Under the pieces are notes generated by a model that had not been told where the DNA came from, did not search any database, and saw nothing but the letters and a program-made list of their open reading frames with translations. The position numbers were made by a program, and so were the translations under genes. Of a DNA stretch of 64,000 bases, positions 1-10,711 are shown piece by piece. Within the stretch, counting starts at the first letter, position 1. The number at the start of each line of letters is the position of its first letter. Source of the stretch: Immersiella caudata (Eukaryota; Ascomycota; Sordariomycetes; Sordariales; Lasiosphaeriaceae); assembly GCA_030512335.1 (NCBI GenBank), contig JAULSU010000001.1:2728001-2792000 (forward strand). The letters are read 5' to 3'.

Positions 1-245
1 GAAACGGAGTTTAGATGTTGGGTACCTTACGTAGATAGTCAGGTAACCCCGCTGCCTTAAAAGACAGCGGTGATTTTCGGGATCTAGGGACTGAGAACCA
101 TGTGGCGACATTTCGAGTCTGGAAGATGGTACTTTCAACTCGACGGTAAAGAGCAATGTGGTCTTGCGTCTGATTTCAAGGGTACCTATAGCTACCGCAG
201 AAGCACCAAGATCATCCATGGCCAAAGAACACTGCACCTGCAGCC

Positions 246-1280
246 TCATAGTTCTTCGCTCCCGCTCCCCTCCTCTGCACCCTCATCGCCGTCTTCATCG
301 TCCTCGTGTTCAGCATATGGCACAAACCGGAAGTCCAAGAAACTCGGCCCAGCTCCCTCCACCTCGACCATGAATTGCATATTAAGAACGCCTTGTTGAT
401 CGCCCCGAAGGCTGACCTTGCTCGCAATTCTCATCGCCTCCGTCGCTGACTTGATGATGTCGAACTTGAACGTCTGACGCCAAGTCCCCGATACGGTGAA
501 AGTCTCCAGGAGATCTCGGCCCTTGGCAAAGTCAACACTTGAGGAGCCAAGAGCACCGCCTGTGGAAAACTGGAGGTAAGGCTCTCGTCGCGAGGTCGTG
601 ATGGTGAGTTTTTCTGGCTGAGCTGGTGCGATTTCGCCTAGGACGTCCAACAACACGCGTGCTGGAGTAATTATTTTGAAAGAGAGATCTTCAACGTCGA
701 AGGGAATATCCTCTGGGGCCTCAGCCACATATGTCGTCAGGTTGCATGTTGTCTTGACGCCTGATTCTTCGAGCACGATGCTGAATGGCTCACCCTCTTG
801 TGCGTACGACAGTGAGCAAGTGCCAGAGATACCCAGAACCTGGTGGCTGAACACATCGGGGCGGTAGTTGCGCAGATTACTCCGGTAGGGATCAACGTCG
901 GCTTTGGACTGCCGGGCAGCGGCATCGGTAGCACCAAAGATTTGCAAGGTTTCGAGGAGAGCCGGAAGGGAAATTTGGAAGCTTGGCGGTGTTTCTTCGT
1001 TTGCGTTTGCTGGCTCGGGTACGTCGGTGACATATGATGTGAACAGGTCCTTGCCCCAGTGGGCGACACCTGCGAACCTCAAGTCAGCATATAACCCACG
1101 TGGAGAGGATGCGGGAGTCTTACCCTGCATCACACGGGCATGGTCTGCAGCAAATCGGAGACCGCGCTCTGCGATCTCCACATGGATCTTGTTTGTGAAG
1201 CCGATAGACTTGAGGATCTGATACAACGGACGGGTAGAGCTGGCGACGGCTCGGAAGATAGGGCGGGGAGGGGCCTCCAT
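246..1280 (-). CDS. rad1: Rad1-type subunit of the 9-1-1 checkpoint clamp
   Basis: Two exons (1280-1124 and 1069-246) give about 326 residues. The 54-nt intron at 1070-1123 starts GTAAGA, carries a CTGAC branch site and ends GCAG. Removing it joins VMQ-G to VAHWGKDLF, the family's usual sequence. Rad1 is a PCNA-like subunit that forms a ring with Rad9 and Hus1. The ring is loaded at damaged DNA and activates the ATR/Mec1 checkpoint in the nucleus. Visible family features are the N-terminal FRAVASSTRPLYQIL, the ARVMQG segment, LFTSY after it, the central FSIVLEESGVKTTC strand and the C-terminal LDFRFVPY followed by a very acidic tail. The start at MEAPPRP is the first ATG that begins the conserved part; a further in-frame ATG 39 nt upstream would add an unconserved leader. 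It is divergent from GCN5. Confidence 0.9.
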   Translation of the reverse strand: MEAPPRPIFRAVASSTRPLYQILKSIGFTNKIHVEIAERGLRFAADHARVMQGKTPASSPRGLYADLRFAGVAHWGKDLFTSYVTDVPEPANANEETPPSFQISLPALLETLQIFGATDAAARQSKADVDPYRSNLRNYRPDVFSHQVLGISGTCSLSYAQEGEPFSIVLEESGVKTTCNLTTYVAEAPEDIPFDVEDLSFKIITPARVLLDVLGEIAPAQPEKLTITTSRREPYLQFSTGGALGSSSVDFAKGRDLLETFTVSGTWRQTFKFDIIKSATEAMRIASKVSLRGDQQGVLNMQFMVEVEGAGPSFLDFRFVPYAEHEDDEDGDEGAEEGSGSEEL

Positions 1281-2087
1281 AGTGACGACGGGATGTGGGA
1301 GACAGTGGCCCGGGATCAATTGTAGGGCGGTATGGAGTCAAAGCCGTAGAGAGTTTGGGTTTGGGAAATCTTTCTATTATGGTACAAACGAAGACCGAGT
1401 TATTCTTTCCCCTGGGTATCTTTAGACGTAGACTCCGACCGCACAAAACATGTATATGACGCCGAACCTGTATCCATGTATCAGCGCATGCGCCATTGGC
1501 AAGAGTAAACTAGGTGGAACCTACGCGAGGGCCAACGAGGCCGGGAGACCGAGGACGGGCAGGCTGGCGAGGGAACGGGCTGGCAATAGCATCAGTAAGT
1601 AACTGCAGTACGTCGAGTCAAGCCAAGAGCGGACATACTGATAACGAAGCCGCCGCTCAGTGCTATTCCCAAGAGGAGCAGAGAGAAGCCAACTAGAAAA
1701 TGGCTGTCCTTTCCGATGGTAGGGACAAAGGGGCTGGTCGAGGCAGCTACCCAGACTTCGTGAAGAGCGGAATCCATGTGCGAGTGTCGAAATTTCTGAA
1801 AACGAGTGGTTTTTGGCTTGGTTTTTTCTCTCTCTGGTGATCAAGATCGGGAAAACCACACGCAACAACAGCGCGCAAGCAGTTCGTTGTGCATGTGGTG
1901 CTGGCTGTCGAAAGAGCCAGCTGTTCCAACCAGGAAAGGTTAGCGCCGGGTAAAAGTGGAACAGTTCCACTTTTGTCGCCCCCTCCACATCAAAGGCAGG
2001 GGCCGCGATCACATCACGACTTCACTTGTCGAGACCGCGCCAACACGGCGTCACCAGCACCGTCGTTTCGACTGGCCTGCCATCAAA
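1281..2087. promoter_or_regulatory. Shared upstream region of rad1 and gcn5
   Basis: This 807-bp gap separates two divergent start codons, so it must hold both promoters and 5' UTRs. No clear TATA box or known operator was picked out. A T/C-rich stretch lies near 1800-1850. Short open frames here have no recognisable coding character. Confidence 0.5.
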
Positions 2088-3405
2088 ATGAAGGACGAAA
2101 GTAAGTTCTCTGTGCGCGCAAATTTTTTTCTGGCCTCCAGTCCATCGCCTGTGCCGTTCTAATCGTGTCGCAGATGGAAAGCGCAAAGCAACGGACGAGC
2201 CATCGTCACCAACAGCGACGAAGCGCGTCAAGCATGCCGAGTCGACCGAGCCCGAAAAGAAGCCTCGTGTGATTCCCGCTATTCCCTTTCCAGAGAAGGT
2301 GAGAGTGGCCGCCCCATCTTATCTAGCCTTGCTCCTGTTCTAACGTCTATGTTTACAGCCCGCCGTCATCGAGGAGCGCAACGGAGAGATCGAGTTCCGC
2401 GTGGTCAACAACGACAATGAGCGTGAGAGTCTCATTATTCTCACCGGCCTCAAATGTATCTTCCAGAAACAGCTACCGAAGATGCCCAAGGACTATATTG
2501 CGCGCCTTGTCTACGACCGTACCCACCTGTCCATCGCCATCGTCAAGAAGCCCCTAGAAGTCGTAGGAGGCATTACATACCGGCCCTTCAAAGGCCGTCA
2601 GTTTGCCGAAATCGTCTTCTGCGCCATCTCTTCTGACCAGCAGGTCAAGGGCTACGGCGCGCATCTCATGTCCCATCTCAAGGACTATGTCAAGGCGACC
2701 TCAGATGTCATGCACTTCCTGACCTACGCCGACAACTATGCCATTGGCTACTTCAAGAAGCAGGGTTTCACCAAGGAGATAACCCTAGACAAGTCCGTAT
2801 GGATGGGCTACATCAAGGACTACGAGGGCGGCACGATAATGCAGTGCTCGATGCTCCCACGGATCCGCTACCTCGAGATGGGCCGCATGCTTCTCAAGCA
2901 AAAGGAGTGTGTTCAGGCCAAGATCCGCGCCTTCTCCAAATCACACATCACCCATCAGCCGCCAAAACAATGGAAGAACGGTGTTACCCCCATCGACCCA
3001 CTCTCCATCGAAGCCATCCGCGCCTCGGGCTGGTCTCCCGATATGGACGAGCTGGCGCGCCAGCCCCGCCACGGCCCCAACTACAACCAACTCCTCCACC
3101 TCCTGAACGACCTCCAGAATCACCAGAGCAGCTGGCCCTTCCTCATTCCCGTCAACAAGGACGACGTCGCCGATTACTATGACGTCATCAAGGAGCCCAT
3201 GGACCTCAGCACCATGGAGTCTAAGCTCGAAGCCGACCAGTACGCCACGCCAGAGGACTTCACCCGCGATGCCCGTCTCATCTTCGACAACTGCCGCAAG
3301 TACAACAACGAGAGCACTCCCTACGCAAAATGCGCAAACAAGCTCGAGAAATTTATGTGGCAACAGATCAAAGCCGTACCTGAATGGTCCCATCTCGAGC
3401 CTTAG
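2088..3405 (+). CDS. gcn5: GCN5 histone acetyltransferase (SAGA/ADA)
   Basis: Three exons (2088-2100, 2174-2298, 2359-3405) give 394 residues; the introns are 73 and 60 nt. The tiny first exon holds only the start codon plus ten bases, and its frame is fixed by the junction into NGKRKATDEPSS. The GNAT acetyltransferase domain spans about residues 60-225. FAEIVFCAISSDQQ contains the expected catalytic Glu (about 130), followed by the acetyl-CoA motif QVKGYGAHL (141-149). A bromodomain follows at about 285-390, with the acetyl-lysine-binding Asn in CRKYNNES (about 363). Gcn5 acetylates histone H3 within SAGA/ADA to activate transcription. Length and domain order match fungal Gcn5. The N-terminus is Lys/Pro-rich and probably disordered. 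Confidence 0.97.
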
Positions 3406-4123
3406 AAGGGCGGTGGTAAGATCAGTCATCAATCATCAGATCAGAAGAAGTCGGCGCAGCGGCAGCCAAAAGCCAAAGCGAAATTGAACCAGCGGGGGTC
3501 GACCCCTGTCCAGGCGACTCCCAATTCCCCGCCGCGTGTCCGTCGTAGCTCGCGGATCGAGACGAGGACTAGCGGTGCGCTTGGACAGATGGTCAGAAGA
3601 GATGAGCGAGAAGGTTCCGTGTCACGGAATAGAGAAAGCTCCGTCGCATCTTGCATTGTCATTGGCGTTAATAAGGAGGGGCTCACCAACACGGTTACGG
3701 CAAGCAACGCAGCAGGTAGGTCTTGATGATTCCCCGCCTACTGCATTTGGGGCATTCAGTAGCAATGACTATACGAAAATGGTTGGGAGTTGGGGTGTGC
3801 TTTGGTTTTCTTTCTGTCTTGAAGCTCGGCATACTTAGCTTGTACCTCGTCAATTGGTGTGTGACGTCATGTTGACAATATAGCTGTTCACAACTTGAAC
3901 TCTACCCAGCAGTGCCTATCAACTGTTTTTGCTGCTCACCAACCCAACACCTATCCTACTCGCTAACCTTCAACTCCCTTCGCCCACTGATCAACATCAT
4001 TTTAATCAAGCAAATGACGCCCCGAATCCGAAAAGTAACGACCGTTTGTTTACAATCCCAACGACAGTAAAAAAGTAATTGAAATAGTCATGTCATCGTA
4101 TCATGCTTTTCATGTCCACTCAC
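3406..4123. other. Intergenic, convergent 3' ends of gcn5 and trehalase
   Basis: This stretch lies between two convergent stop codons and should hold both 3' UTRs. A perfect TGACGTCA palindrome (CRE-like) sits at 3862-3869, but there is no nearby gene start for it to regulate. No coding sequence is recognised. Confidence 0.5.
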
Positions 4124-6304
4124 TCACTTCCTTGTTGCGCGCTTCCCAAACTTCTTCACCCACCCCGCATCCCAGGGATCCAACTCAACCGCCCTCCGCG
4201 CGATGCTTCGCTTCTCCGCGGGGTCAACATGCGCGGCGGTGATGTTACCACAATCAGGCCGCTTGAGCTGGTTCGCAAAGGTATCTACGGCCCAGATCAA
4301 CACGCCGTTGGTCCAGCCAAAGCCCTCAACGACTTCGTACTCGCCGCCGCCGCCGGCAACGTTGGTGGCGTTATCACCGTATTTCTCAAACATGATGCCG
4401 ATAGCTTCCTCTCCGAGGCCCTGGAGCTTGGGTGTTGCGCTGGTTGACCCGCCGGTGGCGTACCAGGTGCAGAAGGTCGAGTCGAGGTAGCGCTGCGCCA
4501 AGCGGAGGGAGAGGTCCTGAACAGCGACGTAGGCGGGATCGTCTTCGCCGAAGGTCGCGGGAGTCTTGCGCAGGCCTTCCATCAGCACGTGTTGCAGGGG
4601 AGGCCAGACGTTAGGCTCGTCCCACTGCTGGCCGGTTTTGAAGTTGGTGGCGGGGATGCTGCCAGCCTTCTCCTTGAGCATGGTGTCGACGCGCGAGTAA
4701 GCCCTTTGCACAGCAAGTGGGTTATTCTTGAGTGCTTCGGGAGCGGCGCCTGTCCAGAAGGGGTACAGCTGCGCGACGTGGAAGAGGACTTGTTCATCCT
4801 TGGGGGCTTGCGCCTGCTCGGCGGCAGTGGCGTCCTCGTCGAGCGGGACGTACCAGAAGTGAGACTGGCTGGTGATGTTGTAGTCGAAGTACGACCAGAG
4901 CGTAGAGTTCCACAGCAGCGCGTACATGGCTTCGCTGCGCTTCTTTGCGAGATCTTCCCATACCTTGGCGCCGGTTCCGTTGCCCTCGAGCCTCAGGAAG
5001 GAAGCGATGGATACTTCATTTTGATAGAGGATGGAGTTGAGGTCGACCGGCACCATGTCACGCACGTTAAGGTAACGCAGTGGGAAGTAGACATCTTCCA
5101 GCGCATCACGAGGGCGTGCAAGCCATCGAGAAGTGTAGTCCCAGCCCGACTCTGCTCCGGTGGCGAGGTTCGCGTAGAGCGCCTCCTTCTCGGTCTCGTT
5201 CAGGGGAGCTTCCTCGGGGTAGACGGTACCAGATGCGGAGTAGTACGACTGGTTGTTAGCAGTAATGTAGTCCTCTCGATACGACTCGGGCCTGGGCTGG
5301 TTATTGTTGACCGCATATCTAATCACACGCAAGGTTAGACACAATATCGTGAAGAGGCACCCCCCCCCCTCCCCCATCGGCAACTCACCTATTGAGCGTG
5401 TAAGTCTTCCCATTTGGCGCCTTAACGCTGACAGTGCGGTTCGTCTGCCAGAATTGATGCTCCTTGATCAACAGTGGCACGGCACGCTCAAGAATACTCG
5501 TATCATTGGTGTACTCGACATAGACCCTGACCATCTCGGTGAGGAGCGGCGGTTGCGATCGGTTGAGGTAGTACAGGCGCGCTCCGTTCGGTACGAAGCC
5601 GATGGTGTCCACAAAGTCCAAAAAGTTCTCAATGATGTTCTTGGAGATCTGCGTGAATGCGCCGCCGGTACGGAGAAGGCCCTCGATGATCCAGTACGAG
5701 TCCCAGTAGTACGGCTCACGGAAGCGACCGCCGGCCACCACGAATGTCCGGTTGATAGGGATAAAGCTGTTGGCGCATTCGCTGCAGTTCCCGGCACCGG
5801 CATAGCGCCTCGTGAGCTCCGGCCAGATCTCGATAACGGCCTCGGTGAACTCGCGAATCACTGCGTCGTCGACCTTCTCCAGGAATTTTGGGTCCGTCTC
5901 CAGCTCCGAGTTAGGCACCTCCTCCAGCTCGCCACCCGCCGGCGCAAAGTTTGCGGTCAGAAAAGCATTGAGCTCCGAGTTGTTGCTCAGGGGCTGTGTG
6001 AGCTCTTCAAAGGCGGCTATGACCTCGTCGACGGGTTTGATAGTTGGCCTGGGCACACGTGTAAGTCGACCTGGTGTCTCGCCGAGGAATGCACCCGCCA
6101 CGGTGCTGGGGGCACTTACATGTCCACGAACGTCTTGGAGTCCATAAAGGGGCGCGCCAGCTCGATCGCTTTGAGGATGTCTCCCTGGCAGTACAGTGGC
6201 GAGTCGCAAGGCGCGATTATAGAGCCATTGAAGTACAGTGCCGTTGCGCCGGAAGCAAGAGCTCCCAGCGCCAACGCTGCGGACGCAAGCTGTGGTCTTC
6301 CCAT
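4124..6304 (-). CDS. Secreted trehalase, glycoside hydrolase family 37
   Basis: Three exons (6304-6120, 6048-5389, 5318-4124) give 679 residues; the introns are 71 and 70 nt and both junctions restore family sequence (DM-PTIKP and LNR-YAVNN). Trehalase hydrolyses alpha,alpha-trehalose to two glucoses. The N-terminus (MGRPQLASAALALGALASG) is a clear signal peptide, so this is the secreted or cell-wall type rather than the cytosolic neutral enzyme with its EF-hand. Both GH37 signatures are present: GGRFREPYYWDSYW in exon 2 and QWDEPNVWPPLQ in exon 3. ESGWDYTSRW carries the likely catalytic acid Asp, and EKY near the C-terminus carries the likely base Glu. Several N-x-S/T sites fit secretion. 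A run of ten C sits in the second intron. Neighbours do not suggest an operon-like context. Confidence 0.95.
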
Positions 6305-7874
6305 CGCTAGCTGGGCAGGTAGCCAACTCTGTCAAGTATCCAAAAGGGAGCACCCGGGAGGTGGCGCGCTAGGGGTAGTAGTCCGTCGGGATGGGAAAAA
6401 AGTAATAAACCACAAAAGGGGATGGGACGGAAGCGGACCATCAAGAGACAGAGAGAACGACGAGCGGGGGCAGTCCGGCCTAATAAAGAGCCATCATTCT
6501 CGCCGTCTGGGCAAAGTTGGGATGCGTGCCATTCACATATTAGGCGGGCGGATGGAGAGCTTCGTCATCGTTCTTAACACGACAAAGCTTCCGTCAGACT
6601 GCAGAACGCGGTTGCATCCATTACGGGCCTCGACCTGCTGCAAGTAGTTAAACCTCTCGCGGCTTCCAGGAAATAATAGCTGGGCCTTGCTGATCCCCCG
6701 GATTTCCAGGGTTTCGCCCTGCTCGACCATGCTGGCGGGCTGCCCACGTAGAAGCTTTGAGGAATGATCGGCCAATTCTCAGCTTCGAGCTGTGAGTACC
6801 GGCCCGCGAGTAAGCAATTGGCCGAATTGGCCCGACTTTTGCAGAGGAATAGAGCCGTGTCCTACCTTCCTCGTTTGAATCAACTAGCAGTTATGATTCT
6901 GGGATTCGTATAAGCAGAATGCAGACTACCCTGCATGGCCGTTGATGCAACTGTTGGGTCTCTTTGTGCTGCGAGTAGGTAGGAAGAGCTTACTTGCTTC
7001 CCCGCATCGGCAAACGCCTCCCGTTGGTGTGACGTCGGCCCAGAGCGGGAGCCCGGCAGCTAGTACCTCCCTACCTACCTAAAAGCATGCTAAGATTGGA
7101 TGTCAGGTGTGGGCCCTTTGCCGCCAGTGGCCGCATCGCTGCGGAGGGGTCGAACTTGCTCGCTCGGCCTCACGTCGTCATTGCCCGGTTTTGGGGTTGT
7201 GAAAAAGGTGCCATCGACAACCCTCCATCGGTGCTCTGTCTGCGCCTGAGTCTAACTTCGGCCTCACCGGCCCCTCCACGTAGTTGAAGAACCTGTCCAC
7301 CCATGAAGCCAAGCGGGGTCCTGTGACGAAGCCACATGTGGGCCATTAGATGCCTGGCTGTAAAGCGGGCATCGGTGAGATCTCTCCACGCCCCAGTCGC
7401 CCCCCTACCGAAAGCAAAGGCACATCAGGAATGCCAAAAAAAAAAGAAAAGAAAAAAAAAAGAAAAGAAAAAAAAAAGAAAAGAAAAAGAAAAGAAAAGA
7501 AAAAGAAAAGAAAAAGAAAAAGAACCAAAAAAAGCCAAAAAAAAAAGCCAAAAAAAGCCAAAAAAAGCCAAAAAAAAAAGCCAAAAAAAAGCCAAAGAAA
7601 AGCGAGTTGCCATGTTAGAAGCATGAGAGGACACAAGGCTGTTTGGATCTAAGGGAATCCCGACGTACTCGCCCGACAACACATAGTGTTCGGCCCTTCT
7701 TCACCGATGCCCCATGCACGTTTCAACTTCTTCTCTGCATGGCTTCGATGAGCCTTTTATACTCCGTCATTAGTGGGCAGGGTACCCGGCCCGAATGGTT
7801 CGATCACGAATCATCACGATCGGGCCGTTCCCCAGACGCAAGGCAGTCTTGTTGGTCTATTGCGCGGTTGGAGT
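6305..7874. other. Intergenic with trehalase promoter and purine tract
   Basis: This 1.6-kb gap lies upstream of the trehalase gene and downstream of the threonine aldolase gene. A CTACCTACCTA repeat lies at 7071-7081, and a long A/G tract (listed separately) at 7434-7600. No convincing coding sequence was found; the frames across the tract only give Lys-rich artefacts. Confidence 0.5.
7434..7600 (+). repeat. Imperfect AAAAG / AAAAAGCC purine-rich tandem repeat
   Basis: About 165 bases are almost entirely A and G on the plus strand. They start as repeats of A-runs separated by single G (period 5-7), then change to A-runs separated by GCC (period 7-10). It is a microsatellite-like tract between two genes. 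It could exclude nucleosomes or form triplex DNA, but that is inference from composition only. Confidence 0.9.
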
Positions 7875-9164
7875 CTACTGCTTTCGGTAAATCGAGGCTT
7901 CTCCTCGTGCAGGCTCAGAGGCAGCACCGTCGCTTGACTTTTCCAGCAGTATCTTCTCGAATACTTTCCGGAGCCTCCGTACGACAACCTCACGGTTCTG
8001 GTAGATCTGGTAGTGAATCACCAGGCGGTTGGCAAAGAGCTTCAGCCCGACCTCCGTCCCGAGCGCTTCGATCTTGGAAGCAGAGCACCTGGCTTCGTCC
8101 AAATCCAACCACACCATGTTGGTGTGTACAGGATGGAAGAGTTTACCGCCGAGGTCTGTCCACATGTTGGCGACCTCTTTGGCAAGAACATGCGTTTCCC
8201 GGAGAAGGCCGCCTTGCCCGTTCGGCCCTTTGCCAAACGTCTCGTCAACACCGACCCTTGCGGCAGCTGTAACCACGCCCGGCTGCCTCAAGCCTCCGCC
8301 GATAGACTTGCGGACCCAGCGGGAGTGCTTGATAACATCATTATCCCCAACCAAGATGCTGCCGACGGGCGCCCCGAGGCCCTTGGAAAAGCAGAGCGTC
8401 ACGGTGTCGAAACAAGCCGAGAAGTCGGCCAAGCTCCCTGCCCCCGAAGCTGCTGCTTCCCACAGTCGCGCTCCGTCGCAGTGCATCTTTAGACCGTGCT
8501 GGCGGGCAAAAGCCGAGATACGCTGGACTTCCTCCAGTGGCATGATCATGCCGTTGAGGGTGTTCTCAAGGCTGATAACCCGCGTCGGGCAGGTATGCAC
8601 GTCGTCATCCAAGTAGACATTCGTCTCGATGTCTTCGAGTGTGAGGTGGATCCCGTTTTTGGGCACAACCGCTTTCACCATGGCACCCGTCAGGCTGGAG
8701 ACGCTGGACAAAACTGTAAGCATGGCCCAGACCACGAGAGCGACGACGTGTTTCGCTCACCCTCCAGCCTCGTATTTGACGATGTGAGACCGGTGGTCGC
8801 ACACCACACCGTGGGGTGGCTGCGTGAGTAAAGACCTAAGAGCGAGCTGGTTCCCCATGGTCCCTGACAAGACGAAGAGACCAGCCTCCTTGCCGGTGAG
8901 GGCAGCGCAGTGGGCTTCAAGGTCCATCGTTGTTGGGTCTTCACGGAACACGTCGTCCAACAGGGTGCACGACTGGATCGCCGCAAGCATCGACGCTGTT
9001 GGCGTTGTCATAGTATCACCTTGCAAGTTTCTCGTCAGCTCTTGAACATGAACGCGTACGGAGCACCACACGAGTCTAGACTCACTCCTGAGATCAGTGC
9101 CGGCCGCGCCGGCGCTTCCGATCCAGGCATTGTGCCGTTCACCATGTCCGTTCGTAGTCTCCAT
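7875..9164 (-). CDS. gly1: Low-specificity L-threonine aldolase
   Basis: Three exons (9164-9086, 9019-8761, 8703-7875) give 388 residues; introns are 66 and 57 nt. The junctions rebuild DLRS-DTMTTPT and EAGG-VSSLTGAMV, both diagnostic of the family. This PLP enzyme cleaves threonine or allo-threonine to glycine and acetaldehyde in the cytosol. The PLP-binding Lys lies in CFSKGLGAPVGS; SGTMGNQLAL binds the cofactor phosphate region, and HCDGARLWEAA carries the Asp/Arg pair typical of the fold. Length matches fungal enzymes. The start is the first ATG before the conserved core. The frame stays open upstream to about 9434, but that part has no family sequence. Confidence 0.93.
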
Positions 9165-9609
9165 TGGTTTCGAAGCAAGTCTGCTTGATGTGCTGAACAG
9201 TATTGGTGCTGGGACTCTTCTAGTCGGTGTCCCTATTATAGAAGACCGCACGCGCCCTTTGAATGATTCCAGGGCGGCCGGTGATACCCTGTGGAGCGGG
9301 GTTGCTATCCAGGCCGGTGGTGAGTCAACCGCTTTGGCGGTTCTCTGGAATATTACTGCACGGTGAGAGTTCATGGCGCGGGAGTACCTGAGCCGGCCGC
9401 AGAGCAGCAAAATTGGCAGCAGAATCGGCAGCAAAATTGGAACGTTGGGCAGTTGACAGCGGAAGGCTTGGAAATTAGGTACTGGCGGAAGGAATCCCTT
9501 CCACGAGTTCCTGTAATTTTTGACCCCGCTTTAGGCGATATTTCAGCGCGCTTTAAGGGGTTCCATTCAGCAATGACCCAGGATTGCAACCATTTGTTCC
9601 ACCACGACA

Positions 9610-9631
9610 TACCTACCTAGGTCGGTAGGTA
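9610..9631. repeat. Palindromic TACCTACC-TAGG-GGTAGGTA motif
   Basis: The 22-base element reads as TACCTACC on one side and GGTAGGTA on the other, an imperfect inverted repeat. Related copies are seen at 7071-7081, 9811-9826, 32418-32430 and 54267-54280, all between genes. Confidence 0.6.
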
Positions 9632-10549
9632 GAGCGAGGTGGTGGAAGAAATACATTTCCAATTCCCTGCTCCCTAGGTACCCTTCGATTTGAAGTACCA
9701 ACCTGGGCAGCCCGCACCGCCGCCTTCCCACCTAATCGCTCATCTTTCGGCATGGAGGGCAGAGAAATCCTCCTGGTGCCGGGCTCCTCGAATTTAGAAC
9801 ACGGCTTTTCTACCTAGAGGTAGGTAATTCGTTGTAAGACCCTTGCTCTTGCCATTTATTGTCAGGCCAATTCGTCCGCCGCGTGCCCACAAATTCTTTC
9901 GTTCCTTCCCATCAACACCGACACCTGGGCATTCAGGCTAGGTCGAAATTCCAGAGCGGAGAGGCACCAATTATTGGTGCACTTGGGAGCTGAGGTTTCA
10001 CCTTCGGCGTCCGCCGTTTCTTGGGTTTCACGCTTGCATTAGTAAATCGACCCATCAGGATGCACCAAAGCTGCGGTCTTCGAACGTCCCATTCTGTGGT
10101 TGGCGATAACCAGCGCCCCGCCCCAAGCCTCTCCTCGGATCACACCGCCACCAAAACGTGTCCGGCTGAAGTTGACTTGGCCTAGAACCCCGGCTGCAGC
10201 TTCCATGCGGCTTATACCTACTACAGACCACCATCTACGTTCCGGTGCGCTCGATGAGCGGACGCTGCGATCGATCTCTCTACTTTGCGCCGCGATCCCG
10301 ACATGTTTCGGGCGCCGAAAGCTAGCGGTCAGGCACTTTCTCCGAATGACTAAGGATCGAAGCACCCGCGGTCTAGACCCTTCGACTCTGAGTATATGTG
10401 GAGGAGAATACGTCTTCAGACAACCCCCGGGTCCAGGTACCACAAACCTGTGTTGACTATTGTTATCTTTCTATCCTACCGGCCAATAAGTCTTGGCTTG
10501 CTGTCTTGGTTGTCCAATGTACCCTTGGTAACTCCATCCTATTTCTTCC

Positions 10550-10575
10550 AAAAAAAAAAAAAAAAAAAAAAAAAA
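10550..10575 (+). repeat. 26-base poly-A run
   Basis: Uninterrupted A on the plus strand, 136 bases beyond the stop codon of the minus-strand transcription factor. It may be a simple slippage tract. No retroelement sequence is recognised beside it. Confidence 0.9.
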
Positions 10576-10711
10576 CCAAAACCGGAAATCCATCCTTGCC
10601 TGGTATCGTTCACCGAAATACACTCTATTCCCGCCCGTCTCAACAACAAGGGGCACGCCGTCACCACCCATCCCAGACCACGAGTGAAGCAGAATAGTCC
10701 AGCAGCAACCT

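Larger units (their letters stand above)
9165..10711. other. Intergenic, threonine aldolase upstream region
   Basis: This 1.5-kb stretch holds no recognisable gene. It contains palindromic TACCTACCTAGG-type motifs at 9610-9631 and 9811-9826, and a 26-base A run at 10550-10575 that lies just beyond the 3' end of the transcription-factor gene. Confidence 0.5.

Noticed and set aside
3862..3869. TGACGTCA palindrome as a CRE-type regulatory site
   Set aside because: It lies between two convergent 3' ends, with no gene start nearby; an 8-mer can occur by chance.
5304..6647. 447-codon open frame on the plus strand across the trehalase gene
   Set aside because: It is antisense to trehalase exons with conserved catalytic motifs, reads through both introns and has no recognisable domain. 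GC-rich codons make long antisense frames common.
7336..7682. Lys-rich and Phe/Leu-rich frames at the purine tract
   Set aside because: They are translations of the AAAAG/AAAAAGCC microsatellite on both strands.
10550..10575. Poly-A run as the tail of a retrotransposed element
   Set aside because: No reverse transcriptase remnants, target-site duplications or gene-like sequence were found upstream of the run; simple slippage explains it.
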